Source: Fluviicola sp. | GTDB taxonomy: Bacteria; Bacteroidota; Bacteroidia; Flavobacteriales_D; Crocinitomicaceae | NCBI GenBank assembly: GCA_017983675.1 | Contig: JAGOAZ010000001.1 | Location: 193,968-257,967, forward strand | Length of the DNA: 64,000 bases | Direction of reading: 5' to 3' | Shown: positions 51,733 to 61,985 of the stretch, piece by piece | Layout of the letters: each line of letters begins with the position of its first letter | Numbering within the stretch: the first letter of the stretch is position 1 | The notes under the pieces: model-generated | What the model was told of the DNA's origin: nothing | The model's database searches: none | What the model saw: only the letters and a program-made list of their open reading frames with translations | Made by a program: the position numbers and the translations under genes

Positions 51733-54186
51733 ATGAATTTTCGTGTTTTCATTTTACTTAGTTGCTTCATCGGTAGTCTAAGCTTTGCTCAAACAGGTTC
51801 AATCGATGGACTTGTATCCAATAACAACTCTTTAAAACCCTTGTCGGGTGTTCGCGTTGAATTGGGTAAAACAGGTTTGTATCAATTTACCGATGTGACA
51901 GGTCATTTTGTTTTTCCATCCATCGAAGCGGGTGACTACAAATTACTTTTTGTGAACGATGGGTTTGAAACATATTCATTAGTTGTTCGAGTAAAATCAA
52001 ATGAAACAACAAAATTAACGGTATTCATGCAGGAAAAAGTGCTCGATATACCAGAGGTTGTCATCACACACGTATCGTTAACGGGAGGTGAACAAGGATT
52101 GAAAGATTTACCGGGTTCAGCTTATTATATTTCTCCCAAAGAATTGCAAAAATTCAATTACACCGATATCAACCGTATTTTAAAAAGTATTCCGGGCGTT
52201 AATTTACAGGAAGAGGATGGCTTTGGTTTACGTCCAAATATTGGCTTGCGTGGAGCAGGAGTGGAACGTTCAACAAAAATCACCATCATGGAAGATGGCG
52301 TTTTGACAGCTCCTGCGCCATATTCAGCCTCAGCGGCTTATTATTTCCCAACAGTTGGACGTATGCAGGCGGTTGAAATATTAAAAGGAAGTGCACAAAT
52401 CAAATACGGACCATACACAACTGGAGGTGCAATCAACTTGATTTCTACACAATTACCTTCTCAGTTTACAGCAAAGTTCACAGCTCTCGGCGGAAGTTTC
52501 TTCGGGAAAAATTTGCATGCGTACGTTGGGAATAACCATGGACAAATTGCTTATTCTGTCGAAGCATTTCATTACGGTTCAGATGGTTTCAAGCACTTAG
52601 CTAATAATGCACCTACTGGTTTTAACAAGTCTGATTACTTAGCGAAATTGCGCTTTTCGAGCAAGAAGACTGCGAAAGTGCAACAATCGATTACGTTTAA
52701 AGCCGGAATCAATAACGAAGTTTCCAACGATACCTACTTGGGCTTGAGTTTGTCCGATTTTGAAGCAAATCCGTTTCACCGTTATGCAGCTTCTCAAAAA
52801 GACCTCATGACGACCAAACAAACACAATTAAGTGCGATGCACGTTGTGCAAGCGAAGAAATGGTTAACAATTACCTCGACTATTTACAGAAATGAATTTA
52901 CACGCAACTGGTATAAATTAGATGCGGTGAAAGATAGTGCAGGAGTAAAAAAAGGAATTGCTGATATACTAAAAAATCCAACGCTTTATGCTTCTCACTT
53001 AGCAATTGTTCGCGGTGAGACGAGCGCTAACACGGATGCGCTTTTTGTCAAAGGGAACAACCGTTCTTATTTTGGACAAGGTGTGCAAACGGTTATTGGT
53101 TTCGATTTAAAATCTAATAAAATCAAGCACGATATTGATTTAGGAATACGTTTTCACCAAGATGGAATGGACCGTTTTCAAAACGAAGACAAATTCCAAA
53201 TGGTCAATGGTGTAATGATGCAAACAGTTGCAGGTGAATTAGGTCGCGAGAGTAACCGCATTGCAACTGCTCAAGCATTAGCATCGTATGTTCAATACAA
53301 AGCAACATATAAAAAAATACTAGTGACTGCTGGTTTGCGTAACGAAATCATTCAAATGCAAGAAAAAGATTATGGTAAAAACGATCCGAATAGACTTGGG
53401 ACAGATTTAGTGATTTCAAAAAATGATGTTTCCGTATACATTCCAGGAATTGCAGTTGATTACAAACTTTCCGAAAAATGGGCATTCTTTGCTGGAGTTC
53501 ACAAAGGATTTTCACCGCCATCTGCTAAAGCAACTTCAAAACCAGAAGAAAGCGTGAATTACGAAGGTGGATTGAAATTATTCCGAAACGCACTTCAATT
53601 GCAAGTGGTTGCTTTTTACAATGCCTACAGTAATTTATTGGGTGCTGATTTAGCTGCTGGTGGTGGAACTGGTACAGGTGATTTATTCAACGGTGGAAAA
53701 TCATTCTCACAAGGAATTGAATGGTTCAGCTCGTTTGACATTGCTAAAAAGTTGAATAAAAAATTTGCGCTTCCGTTAACTGTTTCATACACCTATTCCG
53801 ATGCACGTTTTTTAAGTGATTTCGTGAGTACGTTTGAGGATTGGGGAACGGTGCGAAAAGGCGATCAATTACCATACCTTGCGCAACATCAATTAAACGT
53901 GGGATTATCGTTTGAATACCACAAATGGATGGTAAACGCTGGAATGAAATTCACGAGCAACATGCGCGCTGTAGCTGGTTCTGGTGCGGTAACGGGGATT
54001 GATTTGATTCCTCAAGTAACTGTTTTTGATGCAAGTGCAACGTACCAAGTTGCGAAGAATGTTTCCTTGTTTGCAAGTATGACCAATATCACGGATAAAA
54101 CATACATTGTAGCTGCGCGTCCTGCAGGAGTTCGCCCTGGTATGCCACGTACTATTCAACTCGGATTAAAAGCGAAAGTTTTTTAG
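51733..54186 (+). CDS. TonB-dependent outer-membrane receptor, FecA-like
   Basis: Start taken at the ATG at 51733 at the head of the signal peptide ([20 protein letters not shown]); the frame is open 17 codons further up over the promoter. 817 residues. A carboxypeptidase-regulatory-like N-terminal domain ([20 protein letters not shown]) precedes the plug ([40 protein letters not shown]) and a barrel ending [21 protein letters not shown] with [20 protein letters not shown] is the FecA-type signature. A ferric-siderophore or ferric-citrate substrate is inferred from family and neighbours. Confidence 0.9.
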   Translation: MNFRVFILLSCFIGSLSFAQTGSIDGLVSNNNSLKPLSGVRVELGKTGLYQFTDVTGHFVFPSIEAGDYKLLFVNDGFETYSLVVRVKSNETTKLTVFMQEKVLDIPEVVITHVSLTGGEQGLKDLPGSAYYISPKELQKFNYTDINRILKSIPGVNLQEEDGFGLRPNIGLRGAGVERSTKITIMEDGVLTAPAPYSASAAYYFPTVGRMQAVEILKGSAQIKYGPYTTGGAINLISTQLPSQFTAKFTALGGSFFGKNLHAYVGNNHGQIAYSVEAFHYGSDGFKHLANNAPTGFNKSDYLAKLRFSSKKTAKVQQSITFKAGINNEVSNDTYLGLSLSDFEANPFHRYAASQKDLMTTKQTQLSAMHVVQAKKWLTITSTIYRNEFTRNWYKLDAVKDSAGVKKGIADILKNPTLYASHLAIVRGETSANTDALFVKGNNRSYFGQGVQTVIGFDLKSNKIKHDIDLGIRFHQDGMDRFQNEDKFQMVNGVMMQTVAGELGRESNRIATAQALASYVQYKATYKKILVTAGLRNEIIQMQEKDYGKNDPNRLGTDLVISKNDVSVYIPGIAVDYKLSEKWAFFAGVHKGFSPPSAKATSKPEESVNYEGGLKLFRNALQLQVVAFYNAYSNLLGADLAAGGGTGTGDLFNGGKSFSQGIEWFSSFDIAKKLNKKFALPLTVSYTYSDARFLSDFVSTFEDWGTVRKGDQLPYLAQHQLNVGLSFEYHKWMVNAGMKFTSNMRAVAGSGAVTGIDLIPQVTVFDASATYQVAKNVSLFASMTNITDKTYIVAARPAGVRPGMPRTIQLGLKAKVF

Positions 54187-54241
54187 CATTCGGCTGTGAA
54201 CAGAATTTTCCGTTTGTTCCGATTTCATTTTCAAGAAAGCT

Positions 54242-54249
54242 TATATTTG
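54242..54249 (+). promoter_or_regulatory. -7 promoter element of kbl
   Basis: TATATTTG matches the Bacteroidota TANNTTTG consensus 20 bases before the kbl start codon. Confidence 0.55.
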
Positions 54250-54269
54250 CAGGAATAAATGAAGGAAGC

Positions 54270-55460
54270 ATGTACGGAAAATTAAAAGAACACCTCACAA
54301 CAGAATTAGAAACAATCAAAGCTGGCGGAATTTTTAAACGCGAACGCATCATTACTTCTCCACAAGGAGCGCGTGTAACCGTTCAAAGTGGCGACGATGT
54401 TGTGATCATGTGTGCAAATAACTACTTGGGTTTATCATCTCATCCAGAGGTGGTTGAAGCAGCGAAGTTAGCGTTGGATACACATGGTTTTGGGATGTCT
54501 TCCGTACGTTTCATTTGTGGAACTCAAGATATTCACAAAACACTCGAAGCGAAAATTGCACAGTTCTACGGAACAGAAGACACGATTTTATATGCTGCAG
54601 CTTTTGATGCGAACGGTGGCGTTTTCGAACCCTTGTTTTCCGAAGAAGATGCAATTATTTCCGACGAATTAAATCACGCATCGATCATCGACGGCGTGCG
54701 TTTGTGTAAAGCACAACGTTACCGCTACAAGCACAGTGACATGGCCGATTTGGAAGAACAGTTGAAAGCGGCTTCGGCACAACGCTTCAAAATCATCGTG
54801 ACAGATGGTGTGTTCTCCATGGATGGCGACATTGCGAAGATGAACGAGATTTGCGATTTAGCAGATAAATATGACGCGTTAGTCATGACAGATGAGTGTC
54901 ACAGTGCAGGATTCATTGGTAAAACTGGACGAGGTGTTCCTGAATACCACAATGTCATGGATCGTGTAGATATCATTACTGGAACGTTAGGAAAAGCATT
55001 AGGTGGCGCAATGGGTGGATATACCACTGGAAAGAAAGAAATCATTGAATTATTGCGCCAACGTTCACGACCTTATTTGTTTTCGAATTCATTAGCGCCA
55101 GCAATTGTCGGTGCTTCGATCAAAGTATTTGATGTGTTGAGTGCTTCAACGGAATTGCGCGATAAATTAGCTGCAAATACCACTTATTTTAAAGAACGCA
55201 TTATTGCTGCTGGCTTTGACATCAAACCAGGCGATTCACCAATTGTACCAATCATGTTGTACGATGCGGCATTGTCGCAACAGTTTGCCGATATGTTGTT
55301 GGAAGAAGGCGTTTATGCTATCGGATTCTTTTACCCAGTTGTTGCAAAAGGTCAAGCACGTATTCGTACGCAAATTTCCGCTGCACACAGTATTGCTGAT
55401 TTGGACAAAGCTATTGCAGCGTTCATTAAGGTTGGGAAAGCATTGAACGTGATTCAATAA
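54270..55460 (+). CDS. kbl: Glycine C-acetyltransferase (2-amino-3-ketobutyrate CoA ligase)
   Basis: 396 residues of the PLP-dependent alpha-oxoamine synthase family. Motifs: [68 protein letters not shown] and the PLP-lysine site [26 protein letters not shown] and [13 protein letters not shown] favour Kbl over BioF or HemA. It cleaves 2-amino-3-oxobutyrate with CoA to glycine and acetyl-CoA in threonine breakdown. No tdh gene is adjacent. Full length, with a good promoter; an ordinary metabolic gene outside the defence island. Confidence 0.93.
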   Translation: MYGKLKEHLTTELETIKAGGIFKRERIITSPQGARVTVQSGDDVVIMCANNYLGLSSHPEVVEAAKLALDTHGFGMSSVRFICGTQDIHKTLEAKIAQFYGTEDTILYAAAFDANGGVFEPLFSEEDAIISDELNHASIIDGVRLCKAQRYRYKHSDMADLEEQLKAASAQRFKIIVTDGVFSMDGDIAKMNEICDLADKYDALVMTDECHSAGFIGKTGRGVPEYHNVMDRVDIITGTLGKALGGAMGGYTTGKKEIIELLRQRSRPYLFSNSLAPAIVGASIKVFDVLSASTELRDKLAANTTYFKERIIAAGFDIKPGDSPIVPIMLYDAALSQQFADMLLEEGVYAIGFFYPVVAKGQARIRTQISAAHSIADLDKAIAAFIKVGKALNVIQ

Positions 55461-55472
55461 ATAAATTAAACT

Positions 55473-55480
55473 TATCTTTG
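55473..55480 (+). promoter_or_regulatory. -7 promoter element of the glycosyltransferase gene
   Basis: TATCTTTG matches the TANNTTTG consensus, giving a leader of about 50 bases before the ATG at 55535. Confidence 0.55.
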
Positions 55481-55534
55481 TTACCTTTAGGCGCGCTCAG
55501 GTGGGCTACTAATATTTTTGAAAATTAAACAGTT

Positions 55535-57397
55535 ATGTTGAAAACCCTTTTAGTTGTAATCGGCCTATCAGTAGGATTTGCTTCTTTTGGTCAAATCAAA
55601 AGAGATGTCAAAGGACGTATTCTTGATCAACGCACAGAAAATCCTGCAGAAGAAGTTGAATTAACATTAACAGACAAAGCAACGGGTAAAATAGTTGAAA
55701 CTGAAACAGATGACGAAGGGAATTATGTTTTTAAACAAATAACACCTGGCGTTTATAAGTTAAAAATTACTGATCGTGATTATGATTCAAAAACATTTGA
55801 CGTTAACGTCGATGCGGATCATACAAGCGATTACAACATGTCTGATTTTACGATTGGTCTAAAAGTTTCTTGGTTGTTCAACTGGGGAGATTGGGGAAAC
55901 AAAGAACATTATTGGTCACATGTTTTAGCGAAAATCATTTTGGTGATTTATGCTGCATGTATCATTTTGGTATTTATTTACTCGTTGATTCAATTGTCGT
56001 TATCGATTGCTTATGCAAAAAACAGAAAGAAAAAAGCAGCTGCTGTTCATCCTGTTTTCAATCCAGAAACAGCTCAAAAAGTAACGATTCAATTACCGAT
56101 GTTCAACGAAATGTATGTATCGGATCGTATCATTGAAGCAATTGCTAATTTTGATTACCCACGCGATAAATTCGACATTCAAGTATTGGACGATTCAACA
56201 GATGAAACGAAAGACTTGATTGCGAAAAAAGTGGCAGAAGTAGCTGCGCGTGGCATTCAAATTGAACACATTCACCGTGTAGACAGAACGGGTTACAAAG
56301 CGGGTGCATTGGATGCAGCGATGGACAAAGTAAAAGGCGATTTCATTGCGATTTTTGATGCTGATTTTGTTCCAGAACCAGATTTCTTGCAAAAAACAAT
56401 GCCGCATTTTGATTCCGATGAAATTGGCGTGGTACAAACACGTTGGGGACATTTGAACAAATCATATTCCTTATTGACAGAATTACAAGCTTTTGGTTTG
56501 AACGGTCACTTCGCTGCAGAGCAGGGTGGACGTAACGCTTCGGGACATTTCATTAACTTCAACGGTACAGGTGGAATTTGGCGTAAAAAATGCATCGAAA
56601 GTGCTGGTGGTTGGGAACACGATACCTTGACAGAAGATTTGGATTTGAGTTACCGTGCACAATTAAGAGGTTGGAAATTTAGGTATTTGGAGCACGTTGT
56701 TGCCCCAGCTGAATTACCAATTACCATGTCCGCATTGAAAGCGCAACAACACCGTTGGATGAAAGGTGGAGCAGAGTGTTTCGTTAAGATGTGGCGTACG
56801 ATTTTGACGTTTGAAAACGTGAAATTGTCGGACCGTATCCACGGAATGGCACACTTATTCAATTCAACAGTTTTCGTATTTATCTTGATCATGTCGATCA
56901 TGAGTTTGGGTATTCTACACATCAAAGACAGTTTCTCTGATTTGAATTACATCATCCGTTACGGGGTTGTCTTTATCTCTAGTACCGTTTTCTTAATGTA
57001 TTACTACTGGTTAGCATACCGCGATAAAACAGAAAACACGTTCAAGTCGTTTATTCGTTTTGTGGGACGTTTCTTCCAATTCCTAGTGGTTTCATTAGGT
57101 TTATCGTTGAGCAACACAGTAGCGGTGTTAGAAGGCTACTTGGGTATCAAAAGTTCATTTGTTCGCACACCAAAGTTCAACGTGAATAAGAAAACTGAAT
57201 TCAAAGGAAACAAATACGACAAGAAAAGCATTTCTATCATTACAATTGGTGAAGGATTATTGATGGTAGTTTTCGGATTTACAGCAATCAACCGTGCAAT
57301 CTATGGCGATTTAGGAATGGTTCCATTCCACTTGATGTTGTCGATTGGTTACGGATTGGTTTTCTTCAATACCTTAAAAGAATTAAGAACTGCATAA
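55535..57397 (+). CDS. Membrane family-2 glycosyltransferase with N-terminal carboxypeptidase-like domain
   Basis: 620 residues. A signal helix (MLKTLLVVIGLSVGFASFGQ) is followed by a CarboxypepD_reg-like Ig-type domain (~22-105: KGRILDQRTENPAEEVELTL ... GVYKLKITDRDYDSKTF), then a membrane helix (~130-155). A cytosolic processive GT2 domain follows: VTIQLPMFNEMYVSDRIIEA, QVLDDSTDET, AIFDADFVPEPDFL, TEDLDLSYRAQLRGW and QQHRWMKGG (the QxxRW motif). Four C-terminal membrane helices end the protein. It resembles cellulose-synthase/CsbB-like polymer or lipid glycosyltransferases. The exported beta-sandwich fused to the catalytic part is unusual outside Bacteroidota. Product unknown. Confidence 0.88.
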   Translation: MLKTLLVVIGLSVGFASFGQIKRDVKGRILDQRTENPAEEVELTLTDKATGKIVETETDDEGNYVFKQITPGVYKLKITDRDYDSKTFDVNVDADHTSDYNMSDFTIGLKVSWLFNWGDWGNKEHYWSHVLAKIILVIYAACIILVFIYSLIQLSLSIAYAKNRKKKAAAVHPVFNPETAQKVTIQLPMFNEMYVSDRIIEAIANFDYPRDKFDIQVLDDSTDETKDLIAKKVAEVAARGIQIEHIHRVDRTGYKAGALDAAMDKVKGDFIAIFDADFVPEPDFLQKTMPHFDSDEIGVVQTRWGHLNKSYSLLTELQAFGLNGHFAAEQGGRNASGHFINFNGTGGIWRKKCIESAGGWEHDTLTEDLDLSYRAQLRGWKFRYLEHVVAPAELPITMSALKAQQHRWMKGGAECFVKMWRTILTFENVKLSDRIHGMAHLFNSTVFVFILIMSIMSLGILHIKDSFSDLNYIIRYGVVFISSTVFLMYYYWLAYRDKTENTFKSFIRFVGRFFQFLVVSLGLSLSNTVAVLEGYLGIKSSFVRTPKFNVNKKTEFKGNKYDKKSISIITIGEGLLMVVFGFTAINRAIYGDLGMVPFHLMLSIGYGLVFFNTLKELRTA

Positions 57398-57422
57398 ATT
57401 TTGTGCAACCTCAATACGTTTT

Positions 57423-57449
57423 AAAAGCTCCTTTTGGGAGCTTTTTTTG
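57423..57449 (+). terminator. Terminator of the glycosyltransferase gene
   Basis: AAAAGCTCC (57423-57431) pairs with GGGAGCTTTT (57436-57445), followed by a T-run. It lies about 25 bases after the stop codon, between converging genes. Confidence 0.85.
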
Positions 57450-57451
57450 TT

Positions 57452-57739
57452 TTAAAACCAATCTGCACTGTTTTGATGTGTGTGAAATACACTAAGCACA
57501 AAAATCGTTTGATTTTCTATAATGAAGTGAATGCCAAAGTCAAATTTTTCAAGAAATTTAATTCGAACGAATTTATACCGTAGTTGCACACCTAATGGAT
57601 TTTCTTTGATATATTCCATTTGTTGTGAAAGGTCATGTAAAAACTTTTTCTCTAAACCAGGAGTTTGTTCAAAAAACCAGTCAGCAGCTTTGTCTATTTG
57701 TTGAATAGCTCGATCGCTAACGACCAAGTTATAATTCAT
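57452..57739 (-). CDS. RelE/ParE-family toxin
   Basis: 95 residues: MNYNLVVSDRAIQQIDKAAD, then WFFEQTPGLEKKFLHDLSQQ, MEYIKENPLGVQLRYKFVRI and the final KFDFGIHFIIENQTIFVLSV followed by FHTHQN. This is a full-length ParE/RelE fold: an N-terminal strand with Ser-x-x-A, two helices, then a sheet ending in a His-containing strand. Family members inhibit gyrase or cleave mRNA. It overlaps the antitoxin gene by 4 bases, antitoxin first. The pair sits outside the main defence island. Confidence 0.85.
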   Translation of the reverse strand: MNYNLVVSDRAIQQIDKAADWFFEQTPGLEKKFLHDLSQQMEYIKENPLGVQLRYKFVRIKFLEKFDFGIHFIIENQTIFVLSVFHTHQNSADWF

Positions 57740-57957
57740 TTAACCTTGTATTTTTCGAATAGATTTTTTTTAACGTCTTCCCAAGAAGTGTAGTGTGTCG
57801 AACCATTTTCATGTTCTTTTAGTGCAATATCCAATTGCTCTTCTTGCCAAGTTGGTGTATCATTTTTATCAACACGAATAAAGTCAAGCGTTTTTAGGTA
57901 TTCTAAAAGTGCTTTTGCTTTTTTATTTGAATCGTCTAGCTCAATCGTATGTAACAT
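57736..57957 (-). CDS. Antitoxin of the ParE-type pair
   Basis: 73 residues: MLHTIELDDSNKKAKALLEY, then LKTLDFIRVDKND and a C-terminal helix rich in Glu and Lys (EEQLDIALKEHENGSTHYTS then WEDVKKNL). This matches small Bacteroidota antitoxins of the type that ends TSWEDVKxxL, with the toxin-binding C-terminal helix. It overlaps the toxin gene start by 4 bases. No clear DNA-binding fold, so autoregulation is uncertain. Confidence 0.8.
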   Translation of the reverse strand: MLHTIELDDSNKKAKALLEYLKTLDFIRVDKNDTPTWQEEQLDIALKEHENGSTHYTSWEDVKKNLFEKYKVK

Positions 57958-58304
57958 AAAAGAGAAATTACAAATACATTAATTCCATTGGAAAAATACG
58001 ATTTAATTTTAATTTATGAGACGTTTTTACTCTTTTTTTGTTCATTTACACCAAATAACGCACAATTCTATTGTTCAATAAAATGAAAGCTGAAACCAAA
58101 ATAAAGCAGCAATTGATTTTATTGAAATTGGTTTTACTTGGTCATTAGGTTAATCTTTTGATTTTACAACCATCCTTCAAAAGTCCCATCCGGAGGACTG
58201 ATACCGCTGCTGTGGATTGATTTCATTCCAATGAATAATGTTCCATTATTTAAATCAGAAGCAGTGAAAAACTGTTATTGAATTTTGCGCTGTATCAGCA
58301 GTTG
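57958..58304. other. Intergenic region, no gene seen
   Basis: About 350 AT-rich bases between the antitoxin start and the stop of the ABC transporter gene. It contains the antitoxin promoter region and no frame or structure that I can support as a gene. Confidence 0.4.
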
Positions 58305-58985
58305 TTATATCAGACCTAAATGTTCTATTTTGTTTCCTACATTCATTCGTTTCATTTCTGTTTCCAATAGTTGAAATTCGCCCTTTTTAACAGACTTGAT
58401 GAAATGTCCGTTACTTAATAGATGTATTTCATCACAAGTGTCACTTAACGTTGAGAATATGTGCGATGATATGATTACGATTTTGTCAAGTTCTTTAAGT
58501 TTATGAATAATTTCCGTTATAATCATGTTACTTTGTATATCAACGCCGTTAAATGGTTCGTCAAGAATAAAATAGTTGTTTCCTTGCAAAAGGATTGCAG
58601 TCAATGCTAATTTCTTTTTCATACCTGTTGAATAAGTTGATGCATATTGATTTAAAGGCAATTCAAAAATGTTTCTTTCGTCAATGTTGTCAATTTTTAT
58701 GTTTCTTGCGTTACACAGTAACTGAATATATTCTTTGCCTGTTATTTTTTGAAAAAAGTAAGGTTCTGTCAGAAGTAAACCTAGTTTGTTTTTAATCGGA
58801 GTTGTGTTTGAACTAATTTCTCCTTCATAATTTTCTAAATCTGCAATACACCTGAATAAAGTTGTCTTTCCAGCACCGTTTTCACCAACAATTCCATATA
58901 CTTTTCCTTTGTCAAATTGGATGTTGATGTTTTTCAGAACTTCTTTTGTCCCGTATTTTTTTGTTACATTCTGGACAGTTATCAT
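58305..58985 (-). CDS. ABC transporter ATP-binding protein
   Basis: 226 residues. Walker A is GENGAGKTTLF (~36-46), a Q-loop LTEPYFFQK, the signature YSTGMKKKLALTAIL, Walker B NYFILDEPFNGVDI and the H-loop IISSHIFS. STGMKKKL rather than LSGGQ is typical of small export or lantibiotic/Na+-type ABC ATPases that pair with a separate membrane subunit. The partner gene overlaps its start by 4 bases upstream. Short and complete. Substrate unknown. Confidence 0.9.
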   Translation of the reverse strand: MITVQNVTKKYGTKEVLKNINIQFDKGKVYGIVGENGAGKTTLFRCIADLENYEGEISSNTTPIKNKLGLLLTEPYFFQKITGKEYIQLLCNARNIKIDNIDERNIFELPLNQYASTYSTGMKKKLALTAILLQGNNYFILDEPFNGVDIQSNMIITEIIHKLKELDKIVIISSHIFSTLSDTCDEIHLLSNGHFIKSVKKGEFQLLETEMKRMNVGNKIEHLGLI

Positions 58986-59899
58986 TTCAATAAATTATTT
59001 AGATTGTTTTTAGATTTTTTAAAAAGGTAAGGGAATATTATAACAAGAATGGGCGGGAACCAAATACAAAGTGATAAAATAAAACCTTGTTTAATGTTTA
59101 TTTCGTTGGGATACGCATCATATTTACTTACAATTACGCTGATTAGAAACCCCAATCCAATTAAAAAGAAAAGTGAAATTATTCCGATGTTTTGTGGATA
59201 GAAAATCGAAATAATTACTGCAACTGGTAAAGCAAGTAAAGTCGAAAAAAGAAGCGCAGTTTTAATTTTACTACTTAAAAAACCGTTGGGATTCAAATTG
59301 AATATCCAAACATAATATTCGTTCTCAGGCTTCGTGTAATAAGTTAATGTAGTTGCAAATACAAGCAGCATTGCAGCGACTCCAAGATTGAAATTATTTA
59401 CAGAAATGCTAATAATAGCCAGTGCGTAAGCGATAAAAATCAAATAAAACGTTTTTCTATAACCTGATGTAAATTCAAAAGGCTTTTTTGAAAAGGGGGT
59501 CCAAGTGGTAAAGTTAATGGTTGTCCGAAAACTCACAAGCGCTAAAAATGTCGTCAAAACGAACAACAATATTGCGGTAAGATAAAGTTGTTTGTATAGT
59601 AAAAAAAGCAGAAAAGGTAATGAGCATATAAAGTTTTCAATTAGTCGTATCTTTTTCAGTTTAATGACGCCAAAACAAATTTTCAAAAATTCGGTTCTTC
59701 GGGTTTCAGAAAGTTTACCGATAAGTAACAAAGCGGAATGCGCGAATAGGTATTCCGCATATTCTGTCTTACTAAACATGTAAATTGAAAGTCCGACGAA
59801 ACCAAATGCCAGTATGAAATACGCAAGAAATGGTTTAGATCCTGAGTCTTTAAACCTTCGGTTTATCATGTTATATTGAAGTTCAAAATATTCTTTCAA
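58982..59899 (-). CDS. ABC-2-like membrane subunit
   Basis: 305 residues with about nine hydrophobic segments (AYFILAFGFVGLSIYMF, FICSLPFLLFLLYKQLYLTA, TFYLIFIAYALAIISISVNN, ALLFSTLLALPVAVIISIFY, FILSLCIWFPPILVIIFPYL). There is no catalytic motif. Co-translation with the ATPase gene (4-base overlap) identifies it as the permease of an ABC export system. Sequence similarity to named ABC-2 families is not evident to me, so the substrate is open. Confidence 0.75.
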   Translation of the reverse strand: MKEYFELQYNMINRRFKDSGSKPFLAYFILAFGFVGLSIYMFSKTEYAEYLFAHSALLLIGKLSETRRTEFLKICFGVIKLKKIRLIENFICSLPFLLFLLYKQLYLTAILLFVLTTFLALVSFRTTINFTTWTPFSKKPFEFTSGYRKTFYLIFIAYALAIISISVNNFNLGVAAMLLVFATTLTYYTKPENEYYVWIFNLNPNGFLSSKIKTALLFSTLLALPVAVIISIFYPQNIGIISLFFLIGLGFLISVIVSKYDAYPNEINIKQGFILSLCIWFPPILVIIFPYLFKKSKNNLNNLLK

Positions 59900-60038
59900 T
59901 TTGTTTTCGTTTTAAAATTGTTTGAAAGGTTGCCATACTTGGCAAAGGGATGATTTAAAAATAATATTATTTGCGTTCCAAGATCTTTTTGTATTCAATT
60001 TTTCTTTAAATCGATTAAGGCGCTTTCGTCAAACTGAT

Positions 60039-60587
60039 TTAGCGAATTGACTTGTTGCTTTCCCAAGTTGTCTTTTTCAATTCAAACCAGTCTGTTGGGT
60101 CACCTTCGTAGTCGAAAGTTTCTTTGAATTCAAAACCTAATTTAGACAACACCTTTTTGGAGTTTACATTTTTCGGATCTGTTATTGCAAAAATAGCGTC
60201 TGTATTCAATGTTTTAAATCCATAATCCAATAGTGCAATCGAAGACTCTGTCGCAAAACCCTTGCCCCAATGTTTTTTCTTAAATCGATAACCAAGCTCG
60301 TAAAAATGAATATGGTTGTTTAACGGCTGAGTAAAATATTTTAATCCTGACCAACCAACACATTCATTGGTTAATTTATCAACCACAGCCCAACGTGCAA
60401 TTCCATTTTCTTTGTATTGCTTTTGAAGCATTGCAATGATTTTTGTTATTTCGTCAATTGATTTCACAGGATTGTTTTCGAGATACAAATGTACTTCTGG
60501 GTCAGCGTCCATTTCGAAGATGTCCATTTCATCGGAAAAATCTATTTCTCTTAATATTAGCCGTTCTGTTTCTACTTTAATGCTCAT
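60039..60587 (-). CDS. GNAT-family N-acetyltransferase (RimJ/RimL-like)
   Basis: 182 residues. ETERLILREIDFSDEMDIFE opens the Acetyltransf_3 pattern, followed by VGWSGLKYFTQPLNNHIHFY, ELGYRFKKKHWGKGFATESS (the acetyl-CoA binding R-x-x-x-x-GxG/A motif variant KHWGKGFA) and FAITDPKNVNSKKVLSKLGF. This is the RimJ/RimL type that acetylates N-terminal amines or small molecules. It appears monocistronic. Substrate unknown. Confidence 0.88.
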   Translation of the reverse strand: MSIKVETERLILREIDFSDEMDIFEMDADPEVHLYLENNPVKSIDEITKIIAMLQKQYKENGIARWAVVDKLTNECVGWSGLKYFTQPLNNHIHFYELGYRFKKKHWGKGFATESSIALLDYGFKTLNTDAIFAITDPKNVNSKKVLSKLGFEFKETFDYEGDPTDWFELKKTTWESNKSIR

Positions 60588-60683
60588 TTGTCAATAGTTT
60601 TTTTAAAGTGTTGTTTTTTTACCTGTGCGCTTCTAACGCGCATACAAATAGGCGATGGTGCTAGTGGCGTTTGCGAAAGGTTT

Positions 60684-61220
60684 TTACTTTTTTAATCGTG
60701 TTTTGATTAGGTGAAATATTATTGTAATGGAAGTGAAAACACCAATTCTCCATATCCATTCAATAATTCTGCTAGATAGTGAAATGCTCCAAGTACTTGG
60801 CAAATAATCACGTTGCGAGAAAGTTAAATAAACTACAAAGCTTTCTATTGAAAAAATCAGAGTCAAGGCAATGAGAAAACGTATCAATATTATTTTTCGG
60901 AGTTTTTTGAACCAAAGTAGTTGACTGGCTATAAAAAGTGATGGTTGCAGCCAATACCCAATCCAATAAGTTCCGAATAAGCGACTTTTCAATAGGTAAA
61001 TTTCTGATGAATCTGCTACGATATTGTACTCGAAAAACAATGCTCCTAACCAATTCAGTAGGTAAATCAATCCGATTATTGGAATAATTGAACATGCAGA
61101 ATTATCAAATTTTTCAATTTTTATTTTGGTCGCATTTGAAAAATTTGACTTTATCAATAATATAAATATCGAGTAAACGCCAAATCCAAATAATATTGAT
61201 TTTAATAATGTTTCAGTCAT
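60684..61220 (-). CDS. Hypothetical membrane protein
   Basis: 178 residues with five likely helices (ILFGFGVYSIFILLI, IIPIIGLIYLLNWLGALFF, YWIGYWLQPSLFIASQLLWF, ILIRFLIALTLIFSIESFVV, WRIGVFTSITIIFHLI). No signal peptide, catalytic motif or family recognised. It lies alone between the acetyltransferase gene and the divergent umuD. Function unknown. Confidence 0.6.
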   Translation of the reverse strand: MTETLLKSILFGFGVYSIFILLIKSNFSNATKIKIEKFDNSACSIIPIIGLIYLLNWLGALFFEYNIVADSSEIYLLKSRLFGTYWIGYWLQPSLFIASQLLWFKKLRKIILIRFLIALTLIFSIESFVVYLTFSQRDYLPSTWSISLSSRIIEWIWRIGVFTSITIIFHLIKTRLKK

Positions 61221-61455
61221 TTTGTCAATGATGTATGAATGTATAGATGTCTGAAAAATCAGATTTATTTTCCCGGTTTCATGTGTTTTTGTTCTGGTTA
61301 TACCAAATATAACCTTTATTTCAAATTCCCTAACGATCCAAAGTGTTTTTTAAATAGATCAACTTCGTTGACTTTTATATATGCGCTTTCAGCTCATCCT
61401 CCTTTCGTTCATAACTTTTTATTCCCTTTTCTCCTGTTATCCGCATCTCTTTTTT

Positions 61456-61477
61456 TACTTTTGAAACAAATCTGTTT
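61456..61477 (+). promoter_or_regulatory. umuDC promoter and candidate SOS-type operator
   Basis: TACTTTTG (61456-61463) fits TANNTTTG. It is immediately followed by the inverted repeat AAACA (61464-61468)/TGTTT (61473-61477), placed where a repressor would block the start site. The predicted leader is only about 15 bases. Confidence 0.5.
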
Positions 61478-61482
61478 TTGTC

Positions 61483-61932
61483 ATGTCAGCTTTGAAATTA
61501 CATGCGTCGTCTTCCTTGGAGATTTACTCCGCCACTACCGAAACGGTATTGGAATTACCTGTTATTTCGGGGGGCATCAGCGCTGGTTTTCCTTCGCCTG
61601 CACTCGATTTTATCGACTTGACAATCGACATGAACAAGCACTTAATCAAACACCCTGCGACAACATTTTATGGACGCGTCAAAGGACATTCGATGAAAGA
61701 TGCAGGGATTTTTGATGGCGATTTGTTGGTGATTGATAAAAGCATTTCCCCGACAGACAACAAAATTGCGGTTTGCTACATCGATGGAGAATTTACCATC
61801 AAACGCATTCAAATTCAAAAAGATTGTGTGTGGTTGATTCCAGAAAACGAAGCGTACCAACCCATCAAGGTAACAGCTGATAATGATTTTATTATTTGGG
61901 GAATGGTGACACACGTCATCAAAGCCTTGTAG
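61483..61932 (+). CDS. umuD: UmuD-like S24 self-cleaving peptidase, DNA polymerase V subunit
   Basis: 149 residues. A self-cleavage site at about Ala33-Gly34 (GGISAGFPSPA) and the S24 catalytic dyad are visible: Ser in KGHSMKDAGIFDGDLLVIDK, Lys in GEFTIKRIQI. The N-terminal arm (MSALKLHASSSLEIYSATTE) is short, as in UmuD. Autocleavage on RecA filaments gives UmuD', which activates UmuC. It precedes umuC on the same strand, and the SRAP gene follows downstream. Confidence 0.92.
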   Translation: MSALKLHASSSLEIYSATTETVLELPVISGGISAGFPSPALDFIDLTIDMNKHLIKHPATTFYGRVKGHSMKDAGIFDGDLLVIDKSISPTDNKIAVCYIDGEFTIKRIQIQKDCVWLIPENEAYQPIKVTADNDFIIWGMVTHVIKAL

Positions 61933-61985
61933 GTCATAAATACCTTACGGACTTCCCAAGCTATTTTTGTAAAAACAACAACCAA